Part shown: piece by piece, positions 24,101 through 36,458 of the stretch
Position numbering within the stretch: position 1 is the stretch's first letter
Layout of the letters: every line of letters begins with the position of its first letter
NCBI GenBank assembly: GCA_002914845.1
Contig: JXTC01000277.1
Location: 365,810-429,809 of the forward strand
DNA length: 64,000 nt
Reading direction: 5' to 3'
DNA from: Trema orientale
Lineage: Eukaryota; Streptophyta; Magnoliopsida; Rosales; Cannabaceae
Program-made: the position numbers and the translations under genes
Notes under the pieces: generated by a model
Database searches by the model: none
Seen by the model: the letters and a program-made list of their open reading frames with translations, nothing else
Told to the model about the DNA's origin: nothing

Positions 24101-24331
24101 CACTCGTGGAGTACGAAGGGGAACAACATGGTTTTCGGAAGGTATGTACTTAATGTTTTCCTATCGTGAATTGTGGATTCTGGTGAAGGGTAGTGTTAAC
24201 ATTGTATTGTAACACAGGCTGAGAACATAAAGTTTACACTGGAACAACAAATGGTTTTCTTTGCACGATTAGTTGGACACTTTAAGGTTGCAGATGAGAT
24301 AACCCCAATCAGAATTGATAATGTTGACTAA
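17719..24331 (+). CDS. S9 prolyl-oligopeptidase-family serine peptidase, copy B (plastid-leader form)
   Basis: Predicted 730 residues. Coding exons: 17719-18050, 18172-18359, 18670-18774, 18878-18949, 19218-19365, 19646-19728, 20074-20129, 21084-21220, 21351-21441, 21550-21615, 21770-21992, 22729-22830, 22981-23066, 23153-23275, 23666-23735, 23816-23907, 24037-24141, 24218-24331, all with GT-AG borders. Residues 1-54 are rich in Ser and Arg and poor in acidic residues ([15 protein letters not shown] onward), as expected of a chloroplast transit peptide. The mature part aligns with copy A from MATS onward. A beta-propeller region is followed by the hydrolase domain with GGPT, nucleophile Ser580 in GGSAGG, Asp657 in GLEDK and His689 in GEQHGFR. 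It likely trims peptides in plastids; this localisation is inferred. Intron 1 has a long TA repeat. The tandem arrangement with copy A in the same orientation indicates gene duplication. Confidence 0.93.
18114..18162. repeat. (TA)n microsatellite in intron 1 of peptidase copy B
   Basis: About 24 uninterrupted TA dinucleotides just before the exon 2 acceptor (18171/18172). Likely polymorphic in length, and close enough to the acceptor to matter for splicing. Confidence 0.95.
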
Positions 24332-27182
24332 GCATTTATCTCAGAGGTATATATTTCTGGCTTTCTGCTTCTCGGTGCATGCTTGTTGTTCAATGATAAA
24401 GTGCAGCAATTTCCTAGTTTCAAGGAAGTTTTTGATCTGCTGCCATGTTTGACAACTTTAAAGTGAGCTTGGAACTTGGGGGATTAATGGAATAAGATAT
24501 GAGATTACATGAATATCTATCTATATCTTGCTTTCATTATGTGCTTCCAGGTCTGTGTTTTATCGTTCTTTGTATTTACTTTGGATTTGGATGAACATTT
24601 TGGATGAACATATTTCATGTTGCTTTCAGTTTAATAACGAGCTATTTTGGGATCCGGTGTCCAATTTCTATCATTCTATGTGTACCCAATTGGATTTTGA
24701 CTTGTAACTCAGTTGTGTCAGTTTGACAATATAAATTACCGACATTGTTAACTGTTTTTTCTCTTAAGTTAATTTATCAAAAATCTTATTGGGTGGACAT
24801 GGAGTAAGATAGAATGACTAGACAGATGATTTGCATCCGGTGCTTAAAAGGGTACTCTTCAACAGCTTCTGATAGTTGTTTATCTTAATCCCCACACCAC
24901 CCTTCTTTACGTCGTCGGGGGATATTACGTTAAGGGGTGTCGAACGTTTTCATCACTTAGTTTAAACATGGATTAATGATAAAGTCAATACGAAAATATA
25001 CCTTATTGATAGTATTTTGTTTAGGGTTGGTAATTAAAGAGTTAATTTTTTTTTAAAATTATTTCTTGTGTTTTGCGTAATTTTTGGCCTTTCTGATCAA
25101 AATTTAGGAAATATGCCTCCTAGTGATAGTAATTTTATTTTTTTAATTAAGGAGTGTTCTTCTTGTTTTTATAATTTTGTCGGGCTGCGTATCTGATAAA
25201 GACACAAATAAACAGAAGCTGACGATAAAATAGGAAAAATGAAAATAAGAATAGTAAGGGAAAGAGAACATAATTTTTTTCATGTGTGTGGATGGAATGT
25301 AAGAAAAGAAAATGTTAGGAGATTATGAAAAACCAGAAGACGGTGGGTATTTTTTATTTTATTTTAAGAGAGAGAACATTTACTTGATTATTCTTTTTTT
25401 TTTTTAATGAGAGAATATTATTATTTCTTTATTTTTTAATGATAAACAGGATATGATTATTCTCTGCTTAAAGTAAATGTGTTGATTTATTTGATTATTG
25501 TTATTATTCGAACAATGATAAATAGCACTAGTTTGTCTTTTATTTATTTATTTTTTTTTTTTTATGCAACTAGTTTGCCCTTTTAAATAGCTCTATACTT
25601 AATTAAAATATTTGCAATGTACAAACATTACTCTAATAATGTGTGCGTTGTATTCTGTACTTGCCACAGTATCTGTAATTCATTGTGTATAGCTTCGTAT
25701 TTCCCTAAATACTCGTCACAAAGAGTCGTTCAGTGAAACGAATCCTAAATTTGTTTATTTATTTCTCTGAATGAAATGGATCGTATTTTGTCTTCAGAGT
25801 TGGTCGCTTTGTATCATGGGGTCCATTATCCAACAATCCCTTTACAGATGTAAACTTCCTCGCTAGTTTCTGCTTCTAGAAATGTTGACAATGTTTTTCA
25901 TATTTTATCTACCGACCCTTTATTTTTTTAAAAAAAAAAACTATATATATATTTAAATTAAATGTTGAATGGTTCATCTCTATCTACAGATCTAGTAGCT
26001 TCGGTTGTACATACATTTTTTTTAAAAGGAAACAAAATACAATCAATTAATAATTGTATACTGATGACAAATGCCTTAACATGACATATTTAGCTTTCTA
26101 GATCCTTTATAGTTGAAAAATAAGGATAAGCGAAAAACGAAGTCAACAATGCACAACAGATTATGGATCTATGTGATCAGTGATCTATTTCTTTTTTCGT
26201 TTTCTGACGGTGGATCTTGTTGATCTATTTCTTCAATGTACTGTGCTTTTTTGTTTTATAATACAAACGATGTCATCGTGTTTGTCGTTTGCAACTCGTA
26301 ATATTTTATGGGTAAATCTATTAAATGAAACTGGATGATCATCAATCAACAGAGGAAAAGAAAAAGTTTTATTTTGATAAATCCATACGTGTTGAAAATG
26401 ATATCGGTCCTGCATTTCACGTGTATAGGTTTGTTTTGACAATATTTTATATTTGAGTATTTAATGTTTTTATTTTATTTAAATTTAGTAACAATTAAAT
26501 TCATGATTTCTATTTAAATTTTAATCTTCCATTGCAATAGTTTTACCAGATTAATAGTATTGCATTTAATCCATTCCCACAATAATTTTTTTTTTTCTTT
26601 TTTTCTTTAATAAATATTTTCTAGTAATAGTTTTCTTGTGTCTGTCTGCATGCGCATAGATGATACAACCCTGTCTGTAATAGTTTTCTTGCATGGTTGT
26701 TCAGTTCCTTAGACCTAAGAGAGGCTGATTTTTGTATCTGCTTACAAATATTAAAAAGAGTACATCCAAAGAGAAAAATTAAAAAAAAAAGAAAGAAAAA
26801 GAAAAAAGAAGAATCTTACAGAAAACTAAAGAATGGTATCCTTCAATGTAATGTTCTCGTAAATTACAAATTATCCAGATAAATCAAATAAAGAATTATG
26901 TGTTCAGGGAAGCATCAACAGTACACTTGATTTAAGTGTCTCCTTTTTCTTTTTCCTCTGTCCACACCAGCATCAAGCTAGCTCCTCGGATTCGATTTTT
27001 TTCCACTTCGTAAATACAAATGATAATTAAGGGTATAGTACTCGTATTAAAAAAAATGAAAATTACAAATAATAATGTAGCTTTACAGCGAAACAAAAAT
27101 CAGAAGAAGATTCTTCTTCTTCCTCTAGCTCCCTCATTAATATCAATGATCTGAATCGATATATTATATATGTGTGTATATT
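24332..27182. other. Intergenic spacer between peptidase copy B and DUF1645 gene
   Basis: The copy B 3' flank is followed by AT-rich DNA with T and A runs. Small ORFs here (26233-26442, 26697-26882) are low-complexity and unsupported. The last 250 bp are probably the 3' untranslated region of the minus-strand DUF1645 gene. No repeat family recognised. Confidence 0.6.
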
Positions 27183-28286
27183 TCATGCACGTGTGAGAGA
27201 GCCAAAGCCATTGGCGAGGGCATGAACTGCTGGATTGAAGGCCAATCTGCCCAAGATACCCTGCTTGTAGGGCAAAAAGGTCTTCTTCTTCAAATCCTCG
27301 GATACCGCTTTGTTGACCGTGTAGTGCAGCTCGTGAGCCGAAACCGGTCCTTTTCTTCTGGCCGAGCCACCAAAACTGTCCGTAGACCGGAAGCTAGCGT
27401 TCTTAACATCTTCGTGCTTTTTCATGTAGTACTTCCTCAGAGGGTCCTTCTCACTGGCTCGACCTTCCGATGCGCTTCGGAACAGTAGAAAATCTCTCAA
27501 TCTCCATTTCCTTGATGAACTTTTAGAGGGATTAGAAGAAGGTGTAGTAGTAGTAGTAGTAGATGAGATTGAAGCCTTTGATACCAAAGCCAAATCCTGC
27601 TTGCTGTTGCTGTTGTTGTTGTCGTTTTTACTCCTTGGCTGTCGTACTTGATCTTCTTCTTCCCATGGATACTGGGACACCCTCAACGGAGACAGCGATC
27701 TCGTCGCTCTTCGTCCCGATTTCGAAGACGATAAAGCCCCATTAGTACTAGTACTGATCATGGTAGTAGTATTTCTCTCTCGTCCTCTTTCGTTTACAGT
27801 TTTCTTTGATGATCTTGAATCAGGAGAACTAACTTTCCGGATTGCGGAAGAGGACCCTTGATTACTTATCTCGACCAATTGGAGGCGAGGTGGGGGCTTG
27901 AGAGGCCGGATTTTGCCGCCATCGAAGAGCTCATCGGCCGAGAGCGAAGTTCTCTCCAAGTCCACGCTAAAATCGAAAGCGAAATCATCGTGGTCACGGC
28001 CATCATCATCTTGAACGCGACGATTTTTAGGCGTCCCGGGGTTCTCTTCCCAGTTGAAAGGAACCTTTGGCGGCGACTGGCTGCCGTAAACATCGCCGTT
28101 TGCTGTAGACAATTCGTCGAAGTCTAGATAAAAGCTTGACAAGCGAGACGGGCTTGTTGGCGCGCTGAAGTAGTACTCGCCGAACCTCTTCGGCGAGGAA
28201 GGAGCGGTTGAGTATGGCGAAGTCATTGCACTAAGACTATTGTTGAAGTCGAAATCCAAGCCTTGTGTTGGTATCAATACCTCCAT
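27183..28286 (-). CDS. DUF1645 family protein
   Basis: An intronless 367-residue ORF of the plant-specific DUF1645 family, which includes a rice protein linked to stress tolerance and grain length; its biochemical role is unknown. Family marks: an N-terminal MEVLIPTQGLDFDF start, Ser/Pro-rich blocks TAPSSPKRF and SAPTSPSRLS (about 28-50), PFNWEENPGTPK (76-87), then a low-complexity Ser/Thr/Asn stretch and the conserved RKWRLRDFLLFRSASEGRA block (259-277). The C-terminus contains SAHELHYTVNKA and LPYKQGILGRLAF. Length is normal for the family. The basic and Ser-rich composition without membrane segments suggests a nuclear or cytosolic protein. Codon use and GC content are clearly higher than in the flanking spacer, as expected of a real exon. 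Confidence 0.92.
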   Translation of the reverse strand: MEVLIPTQGLDFDFNNSLSAMTSPYSTAPSSPKRFGEYYFSAPTSPSRLSSFYLDFDELSTANGDVYGSQSPPKVPFNWEENPGTPKNRRVQDDDGRDHDDFAFDFSVDLERTSLSADELFDGGKIRPLKPPPRLQLVEISNQGSSSAIRKVSSPDSRSSKKTVNERGRERNTTTMISTSTNGALSSSKSGRRATRSLSPLRVSQYPWEEEDQVRQPRSKNDNNNSNSKQDLALVSKASISSTTTTTTPSSNPSKSSSRKWRLRDFLLFRSASEGRASEKDPLRKYYMKKHEDVKNASFRSTDSFGGSARRKGPVSAHELHYTVNKAVSEDLKKKTFLPYKQGILGRLAFNPAVHALANGFGSLTRA

Positions 28287-31200
28287 ATCTTTTCTCTCTT
28301 TTCTTGTTTAGGAGTTTGGATTTGTGGTGGGGAAAGAGATCTTAGAGTTGAGACTGATGAAAAGGCTCTTTGGGAGTGAAATATAAAGGGGAAGATGGGA
28401 TAGGAAGGAGAAGAGAAGGAACATAAAATAAAAGGTAGAGATTGTTGACCATAGAGTCGTAAGATAGGAGCCGCCTCCTAATACTTTTATATTTTATAAA
28501 TATGGCTATTGTAATTTTTATTGTTACATACGCTATATGGTTCTTCACATGGCATAATTTTTTAACTATAGTCTTTTTTTTTTAAAATTCATTTTTATAT
28601 ATTTGTTTGTTAATTACGTATGGATTTTCCTTGTTGTGCAAGGTTGGGTAGAGAGTGTAGACGTGGACGTATACAGTAAGAGAAATAAAAAAGAATACAA
28701 TTAAATATGAAGGGTCAAAAAAAGGAAAAACAGTATACTTGAGCAATCAAATGTAATCAGATGGCTATAGCTAGGTGTTGCCTTCGCCACCAAGCCTTGA
28801 TTTGAATTCAAGCATGCTTATTCTAAAAATAAAATTAAAAAAAATTCAAGCATGCAGTCAACGAAGTCATTTTTGTCTCACATAAGATAGTCAACAATTA
28901 TTGCTATGAGTTTGGGATGTGGGTGTAAAGGCAAACCAATAAGAGAGGGAAATGAGAGGATGTGGCCCCTGTTTGTATGCGGAAGAGTAGTATAGCAATT
29001 TTGGCACGTAAAAAGGTAAAACAAGATGTGGGGATCAAGTAAAAAATGTGGGAAACGTGTCTTGGAGTTTCATTTGGAGATGATGGAGTAGTAGAATTCA
29101 AGCCTAAGAAGCCTTGACTACTTGAATATGGTTCCCCAAAACTTTTGGAAGAGAAAGAAAGTAATGTTTGGTAGCTACCAATTTCTATTTTAAAAACAAT
29201 TAGGTAGTAAGGAAGACAGGCCAATATACTCACTTATAATTATTAATTTAGTACTACTCTTTTGGTTTTGTTTGGATCTTGAAATTTGCTATATGTACTT
29301 AATTCTTTCACTTTAGGATTATATATGTTAGGCACAATAATTTTAGATGTTGGATACACATTATAATATAGATGAAAGATAGAAAGACAATATAGTTTTT
29401 GGTCTAACTAGTGGTATTAAAACGGACTATATGACACGAGAACAATATTCATGGTATGAGACATGACATGCATGAAACAATAGTCAGAATTAATATTGAC
29501 CTGTATTTTGCAAGAAAAAAAATTACATAAATTCATATAAATTTATCTGTACGAAAAATGTAAAATATGAAAATAAATTAAATTAAAATTTTCTCTTCAT
29601 TAAGATATAAATAAATTAAACAATGTTTTATTCAATGCATTTATAGACTAATATTATTTTGTAATATTAGCATTCAAAATTAATAAGAAAAAATAATGGA
29701 GACCATGTGTATTTTAGCAAGAACACTAAAAATGACAAGTAAAATATATTATGAGTTATGACACGAGAACAACATAATGAAACAGAAAAGATTAAGTACG
29801 GAGATTTACAAGTACGATTTTGGTAATAGGAATGACATAAAATTTGAAAAACAAGCTGGATTTGGCATGAAAATCGTATGAATTTAAAAATAAGCAAGCA
29901 CGAAAATGACATTAGGCATGGGCAAAGCACAAGTACGTTACACTTATTAATTGTGCAATTGTACCTAAGTTGATAAAATACAAAGTAGACTGTGGGTAAT
30001 CGTATTTAGGACAATATTGCGCGACACAGCATTTAACAACACTAGGTCCATTATATACTCGGAGAAGGACAATCTACTATTTTGCTATTGTCTATGACAG
30101 TCCATGACCCTTCTCTGGAGCTAGTAATGAAATCCTTGGGTTTCTCTTGAAATGTGAAACTGCAAAAATTTAAGGACCAAAATTCTTGCTTATTAATTAG
30201 CTATACACTGAGGGAAGATGGTTGACACTCACGAGAATTTAGTATAGGGATAAATTTTGTACCAATGGTAAAATTTTAAAATCAGAACTCTCAGATATAT
30301 GTTCACATGACACGAGCAACTTTAGAAGAATATCATATAATTTCTTGCAAGGTATAGACTTGATTCTCACGTTCTAGTAACGCATTTTTATTTGTTTAAA
30401 GCCATATGTAAATGTGCAAGTAGTAACATGTGCCTAAATCCACAGTTGGACTGATTCATAACTTCTAGATATACTTGAGCTGTAGTTCAACCAAATATAT
30501 CGGTAATTCCATGCTTTTTCAATATCTAAGATATTGTATTCGGTTTGTTGGAGACTAATTTGCTACTTTTTCGGCTCCAAATTAATAACTTTTAGTGTAT
30601 AATATATAAATTTACACGCTGACATATTAGCCAGCCAAACTTCTAGCTGGTGTACAACTTGCGCCCCTTTCTTTGATTTTTTTTTTTTTTAATAAGGAAA
30701 AAATTCGATTGCGCTTTTAATTTCACCTCTGTCAATGTCATGAATCGAAATTGTCTGCCTGCAAAATCAACTTATGGTAGCCACTAGCAACTTAAATTTT
30801 AATTATGATTAAATAAATTCTTCAAATAATTTACAATTGATCTTAATTCAGGTGTAGTAAATTTACATTGGATTGATGTAAAAAGACGGTTTAGGAGGGC
30901 ATAAATGAAATATTTCTTCAGTTTGACGTGTCACTAAGACATGGTCGCACGTGTTTGCTCACTAAAGTATGGGTTTTGCTTCTATTATGTCCTACATAGA
31001 CACGTCGTGTGTCGTTTTGGATACAGAATTGGAATATGAAATTTTTATATATTACTTTTTGTTGGTGCTTATTTTCCTCGACTATTTCTTGCTTGCGTGC
31101 ATTATCATTCAACTTAATTATTCTCTCAAATATATTTGTGTAATTTGAGAAAGACCCATTTTCTAAATTCTTGTTGACATTCAATCCAAAAGAAAAGTAA

Positions 31201-32481
31201 TGAAGAATAGACCATCTAGATTAGACAGCTTCCGAACGCCAAATGCATATGCATGAACTTGGACGTGCCGTCGGGTATGCATAAGAAACGTGCATAATCA
31301 TTATTATGTTGCACATTCCCTTTTTTATTCCAAGACATATAACATCAGAATTTATGTTGCTACGTATGACCTTACTTAATCATCAATGCTGGTCTATGAC
31401 TCTATCTAGACCACAAACTAATTAATATCATCAAAAAAAAAAAAAAAAACTCTTATAGACCCAAATTTGGATATGACGAATTATATTTTTATGCCTTGGA
31501 TTTTAATTAATTTTTTATGAATTTAATTATGCTTCGTGCCGAGTAAGGATTACTACATATATGTACATATCCTTGAATTTGAGAATTGGTGATTTGGTTG
31601 AAAAAAATTACATATTTAATTACGAAATGCGAGTTTACTATTTCAAATAATAATAATGTACTCTTTTAGCAAAAGTTCAATGGTATTATCTTATAGAGGT
31701 ATTAGGTATATATTCTCAAAGAAATTTAGATATTAGCAGGAAAAAGAAAAAAAGACCCTTGCTTGAAAAAAATGTAAATCACCCAATTATGTAGTCTCAT
31801 TTCTGCAGGCGGTCAAAATGGCTTTTAAAGCAAGAGGCAGGCTACTCATTTGGCATCATCATATTATATTAGTATGGCCCGAGAGAGCTGTCTCATACTT
31901 TCATTGCATATGAAAATTGTTTGTCATATGGATTCTAATTATGTCTCTAACTAAAAGTTTCTTCATTAAATAATTTAGTGTTTACTCAAAAAAAAAAAAA
32001 AAAAATAGTGAATAGGTTTTTGGACGGTTTTGGAATCTTCCCGTGGTCTAGGTTGGACGGCATGACCGATTGAGATCTTTGGTAGTAGCTAGGACTCTCC
32101 ATTCTCCAAACCATTTTATATGTTAGCATCCACTCTCGCAATGCATAAAGATAGATTAAAGGGCTTTTTAGCCAAATGGCCAAATTTTGGATTGTAAAAT
32201 TACCATTTTTCAAATGCTGTTAAAAAATGCCTGAATTTTGAAAATTATTTAAAAATAACCATTTTTCATATTTAGTATATCAAAATATATTTATTTATTT
32301 TTTTGAAAATTGATTTATGATTTGAAAATTGATTTACTTTATAAAAAATAGATCAACAAAAAAAGTCATTTATCAAAATAAAATTATAAAACTGTTATTT
32401 ATTAAATAGGTGTAAAAAACGACAATTTATTAAATTAATCTGAAAAAAGGTCATTTCTTATAAATAATCTAGATTAAATGC
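28287..32481. other. Gene-poor AT-rich spacer (DUF1645 promoter side)
   Basis: The first several hundred bases are the upstream region of the minus-strand DUF1645 gene. ORFs at 28904-29233, 29667-29930 and 30918-31184 (all minus) have no family features and compositions expected of random AT-rich DNA. A or T runs occur at 31432-31450 and 31988-32005. I see no transposon termini. Confidence 0.6.
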
Positions 32482-32491
32482 TTGTAATTAT

Positions 32492-32775
32492 GGAAATTGA
32501 CTTGGATAATACTAATTTAGAACAAAATGACTTTTTTAGTAGTCTTTTTCAAATTGATATTTCTAGTAATGCCATAAATTGTATGACGAGTGGTCACACA
32601 ATTTGTGACTATAAAATTGTAACTTTTCTAAGACTAATTAATAGTCACAAATTGTGTGACTCTCCGTCACATAGGGTCACAAAATACTAAAACACTACTA
32701 GAAAAAGTTATTTTTCAAATCACTCTTAAAAAAAATCATTTTAGTCAAAATTACTACTATTTATTTTAATTTCCC
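32492..32775 (-). mobile_element. Mutator-type MITE, 284 bp, second copy
   Basis: The reverse complement of the family copy at 17153-17424: it ends with the complement of GGGAAATTAAAATAAATAG, and its other end is GGAAATTGACTTGGATAA. Flanks TTGTAATTAT at 32482-32491 and 32776-32785 form a 9-10 bp direct repeat. It is noncoding; the ORF at 32478-32690 lies inside it and is spurious. Confidence 0.85.
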
Positions 32776-32913
32776 TTGTAATTATATTTATTTATAGAAG
32801 CATATAGGGCCGAGCTGAAGTCTCAACTTTGAAGAGTCTTAAGACTCTTAACATTAAATTGGGCCATAGAGAAAGCTACAAACAGTGTCCATGTTAACCC
32901 AATTAATTTAAGT

Positions 32914-33695
32914 GTTTCTAACATTTTTACCTATAAAAACCAAAAAGAATGACAAAAATACAGAGGTTAGGTTTTTTTTTTTTTTTTTTTTTTTTCAATT
33001 TTCGTACGATTTTTATTAGAAAAATATCACCTTTCAAAATAAAAATTTAGAAAAATACAATTTTTAAAATGTTGACTAGTTATCAATTTCTGAAAATTGG
33101 TTACTGGTTACCAATTACCAATTATAAATACATTTAGTTACTAGTTACCAGTTTTTGGAAAATAATTACCAGTTACTAGTTACTATTTTGAAAAATGATA
33201 TTTTTTTAAATATTTTTTAAAAATAGTATTTTTCTAATAAAAACCATATCGGACCTACGAAAAACATAGGCCACTGTATTTATCAAAGAGTTTCTATCAC
33301 TTTTACATATAAAAAACTAAATAAATTACAAAAATACGGAACTCAGGCTTTTTTCAAATTTTCGTACAAATTTTATTAGAAAAATATCACTTTTTAAAAA
33401 ATATTTAGAAAAATACCAGTTTTTAAAATAATTACTGGTTACTGGTTTCTGAAAACTTGTTACTGATTACTAGTTACTAGTTATATACCAGTTATAAATA
33501 CTTTTGGTTACTAGTTAGAAATTGGTTACCAGAAACTAGTTACTATTTTAAAAAATGGTATTTTTCTAAATAGTTTTTTATAAATGGTATTTATCTAATA
33601 AAAACCGTACCGCACATTAAAAAAACTTAAACTACTGTATTTTTCAAATTTTTTTCAAAATTACTGTATAATATCTAATTTCCTCTTTATCAAAT
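32914..33695. repeat. Two short foldback elements in tandem, copies 2 and 3
   Basis: Two head-to-tail units (about 32914-33290 and 33291-33695) of the same family as 3401-3820. Each starts TTTCTAACA or TTTCTATCA, has an AAAAATACGGA or AAAAATACAGA block, a TTTTTATTAGAAAAATATCAC arm, a central ACTAGTTACC / CTGGTTAC cluster (33071-33185 and 33430-33545) and a complementary right arm with TTTTTCTAATAAAAACC or TTATCTAATAAAAACC. The tandem dimer mirrors the arrangement at 1012-3820. Confidence 0.75.
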
Positions 33696-36450
33696 TTGTT
33701 TTCAAAAAATGCAGTAAAAGGCCCAATTTTCCTTTATTTAATTCAACCAATAAGACATTTACAAATTACAACTGACATTCTTACAAATTCCTTAATGCTA
33801 GCGACATTTTTGGATATGGCAATTATCACCTCAAAACTGCCTTTAGATGTATCCCAATACAAACATATTCCTTAATTAAGTAGAAACATATATGCCTTTT
33901 GGATTTGGGAATGCTCAATGCACCCTTTTTTACACTCTTCCGTTTCCCTACTTAATATATGAATTCTACTATGATTTGTTGTATTAAAATGTGAATATAG
34001 ATTTTGAATAGTGGAGATTCCAAATTTAGAAGTGCATAAAAAATCATTGAGACACTTAACACTTTATACATAACAATTCTTCATATCTTAAACATTTCAT
34101 TAGATTTTTCAAAATAGAAAGAGGGGTTGAAGCTACGATAGTCGACGTGAGGAGAGCCTCCCGAGGCAGTCAATTAAAACAAGTGGTAATAATTGTTATG
34201 CGGTACTTTACCCTCTATATAGTTGACTGCTAGATTATCAAATATTATAACATCGATACAGCTGAGTAATTGAAAATGAGATTATATGTATTTTTCTAGA
34301 AGTCGGATCAATCGAAAATTATTTGAATAAATACAATTGACAAGAATAATCACTTTCAAATCAGGAATACCCTAATTCTCTATTCATAATTATGAAATAG
34401 TTGGATTATTTCACTAATTAAGAAATAATTATCATATTTTAAATAGATGTTTCCCATTATTTTATTATTTATATTTGTAAGCGACTAGGACTCTCCCATT
34501 ATACCCTAGACGAAGTATTATACATTCATAATGTCTCCACAATAGCAAGCTAAAATTACTAAACTCTTTCTATTCTCCTTTTATAATCTCTCGTATAGTA
34601 GAAAACCTACCGTAGATGTATACCATCTTTTTAAGGTTGAACCATGCTAAATCATCTGTGTTCCTTATTATTTTATTGTAATTTTATTATTATTAGTGAA
34701 CAAATTCCAATCTAGAATTTTGACCATCGATTACTATTTTTCATCAAAACTATTAGATGGTTATGAAAAAAAGAAAAAAGAAAAAGAAAAAAACACTATC
34801 AACAATTGTAAAACCATCCACAAAGGGAAACAAAATAAACAAGGAGAACGAGACTTGGTGGTAATGTGAGATAGAGAATAAATAGGAACAAGCAAGACAT
34901 ACATGCTTATTCTCCTCTTTGTCCTCTCTAACGTCTTCTGAGCTCTTTTTTTTTTTTTTTTAGTATTTCTAATGTGCATATCGTCATCGTTTTCACGAAA
35001 AACCAGGGGACTTATAACAAAACGGCCTAATTTTGGCTCATTTTAGATAAATATTTGTTGTAGCAAAATGATTAGTATATCAGTGTATATATATACTAAG
35101 TATAAAATATGATACATCTAGTATAAAAACTAATGTATTCAGTACATAAACGAAATTTAGTATATAAATAGATATACCAAATGTAAAAGTATATATACTT
35201 GATTATTCAGCTATTAAAAAAAAAGCGAGATTTATTAAAATGCAATGTACAAAAAGGACATCTACTTATATATATACATGTAAAGCCCAATCTCTCTCTA
35301 AACTCTTCTAATTTTTACAAGTGTATATGTGATGCAACTAGTATAAAAACTAATATATTCAGTACATAAACTAAACTTATTACACGAATAGATATATCAA
35401 ATATAGAAATATATATACTCTACTAGTTAACTAATTAAAAAAAAATCGGATATTTAATAAATTGGTGTACAAAAAGCATATCTACTCCATTTTCCCAAAA
35501 AGGGACCAACGTCTCTCTAAACTCTTCCATTTTTTTTTTTCTTGGGCTGGATGGTGTCGTTTGGGCTGAGTGAGGAGGAAAGCACAGAGTCAAGCTCACT
35601 TCCTATCTCTGGCCCTCAACTCATTGGACGTTAATTTGGGTTGAAATATTTAAATGTAACTATATTTCTCTATGGACTATGTGGCACTAGGGTATAGATA
35701 TTCCTATGTTAAGTAGGTAGTTAAATTTTAGGATAATCCAAAACACATTTTCTCTTTTTTAGCTAAAAATCATGATTAACTCTTTACTCTCGTAGAATAC
35801 TAACAAATCACCTAATTTTAAAAGAGGAAAAAAAAATACTATATGTACCTTTTTAGTGTGAAATATGTAAAATACTCTTTACATATATTTCAAAAGCTAG
35901 GTATCAAACACTCGCTATTACCTACTTAGTTTCTTTTTTCTTTTACATAAAAAGAAGAAAATCACATTTTTTTTTTCAGTTTATAGAAAAATGCTGATAA
36001 TATATATCTTTTATAATAACTTTTATGACATTTTTTTTGTCCAAAAAAAAAGGACTAATCCCATTTTTGGCCTTCGAACTCTTACCCAAATCCTATTTTA
36101 GCTCCTAAACTTCAAAACTTTCTAATTCTAGCATTCAAATATTTCAATTGTCTCATCTAAATCCTTTTCGTCATAATTCCGTTATTAATGAATGAAATTT
36201 TTCATATATTGGTCCTTGAATTATATCCAAGCTCTTATTTTGGCCCTTAAATTTAAAATTACCTTATCTTAGCACTCGAATATCACCATAGTATCCCATT
36301 TTATACTTTATCATCTTTTTAATGATAAAAACATACGGAAAAGAGTGAGACACTCAAGTAAGAGTGTCAAAACGACCATTTTAGACATTTCACTTTTATT
36401 AAATAAGTTCGTTATTTTATTAGTTGAAAATGAATGATGTCATCTTCTCA
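33696..36450. other. Repeat-rich spacer without genes
   Basis: AT-rich DNA containing a 220-bp tandem duplication (listed separately). At about 36055-36350 there is a block with repeated TTTTGGCC..CGAACTCTTAC and TTGGTCCTTGAATTATATCC-like phrases, of the kind seen in old retroelement-derived plant repeats. No coding frame of note. Confidence 0.55.
35111..35540. repeat. Tandem duplication, about 220-bp unit
   Basis: Unit 1 begins GATACATCTAGTATAAAAAC at 35111 and unit 2 begins GATGCAACTAGTATAAAAAC at 35331. Both continue through TATTCAGTACATAAAC, a run of A, TGTACAAAAAG and TCTCTCTAAACTCTTC. Copies are diverged but collinear. Confidence 0.8.
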
Positions 36451-36458
36451 ACTTTAGC

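Noticed and set aside
28904-29233. 109-codon minus-strand ORF
   Set aside because: No domain, no splice context and random-looking composition in AT-rich promoter DNA.
30918-31184. 88-codon minus-strand ORF
   Set aside because: No family features; isolated in spacer.
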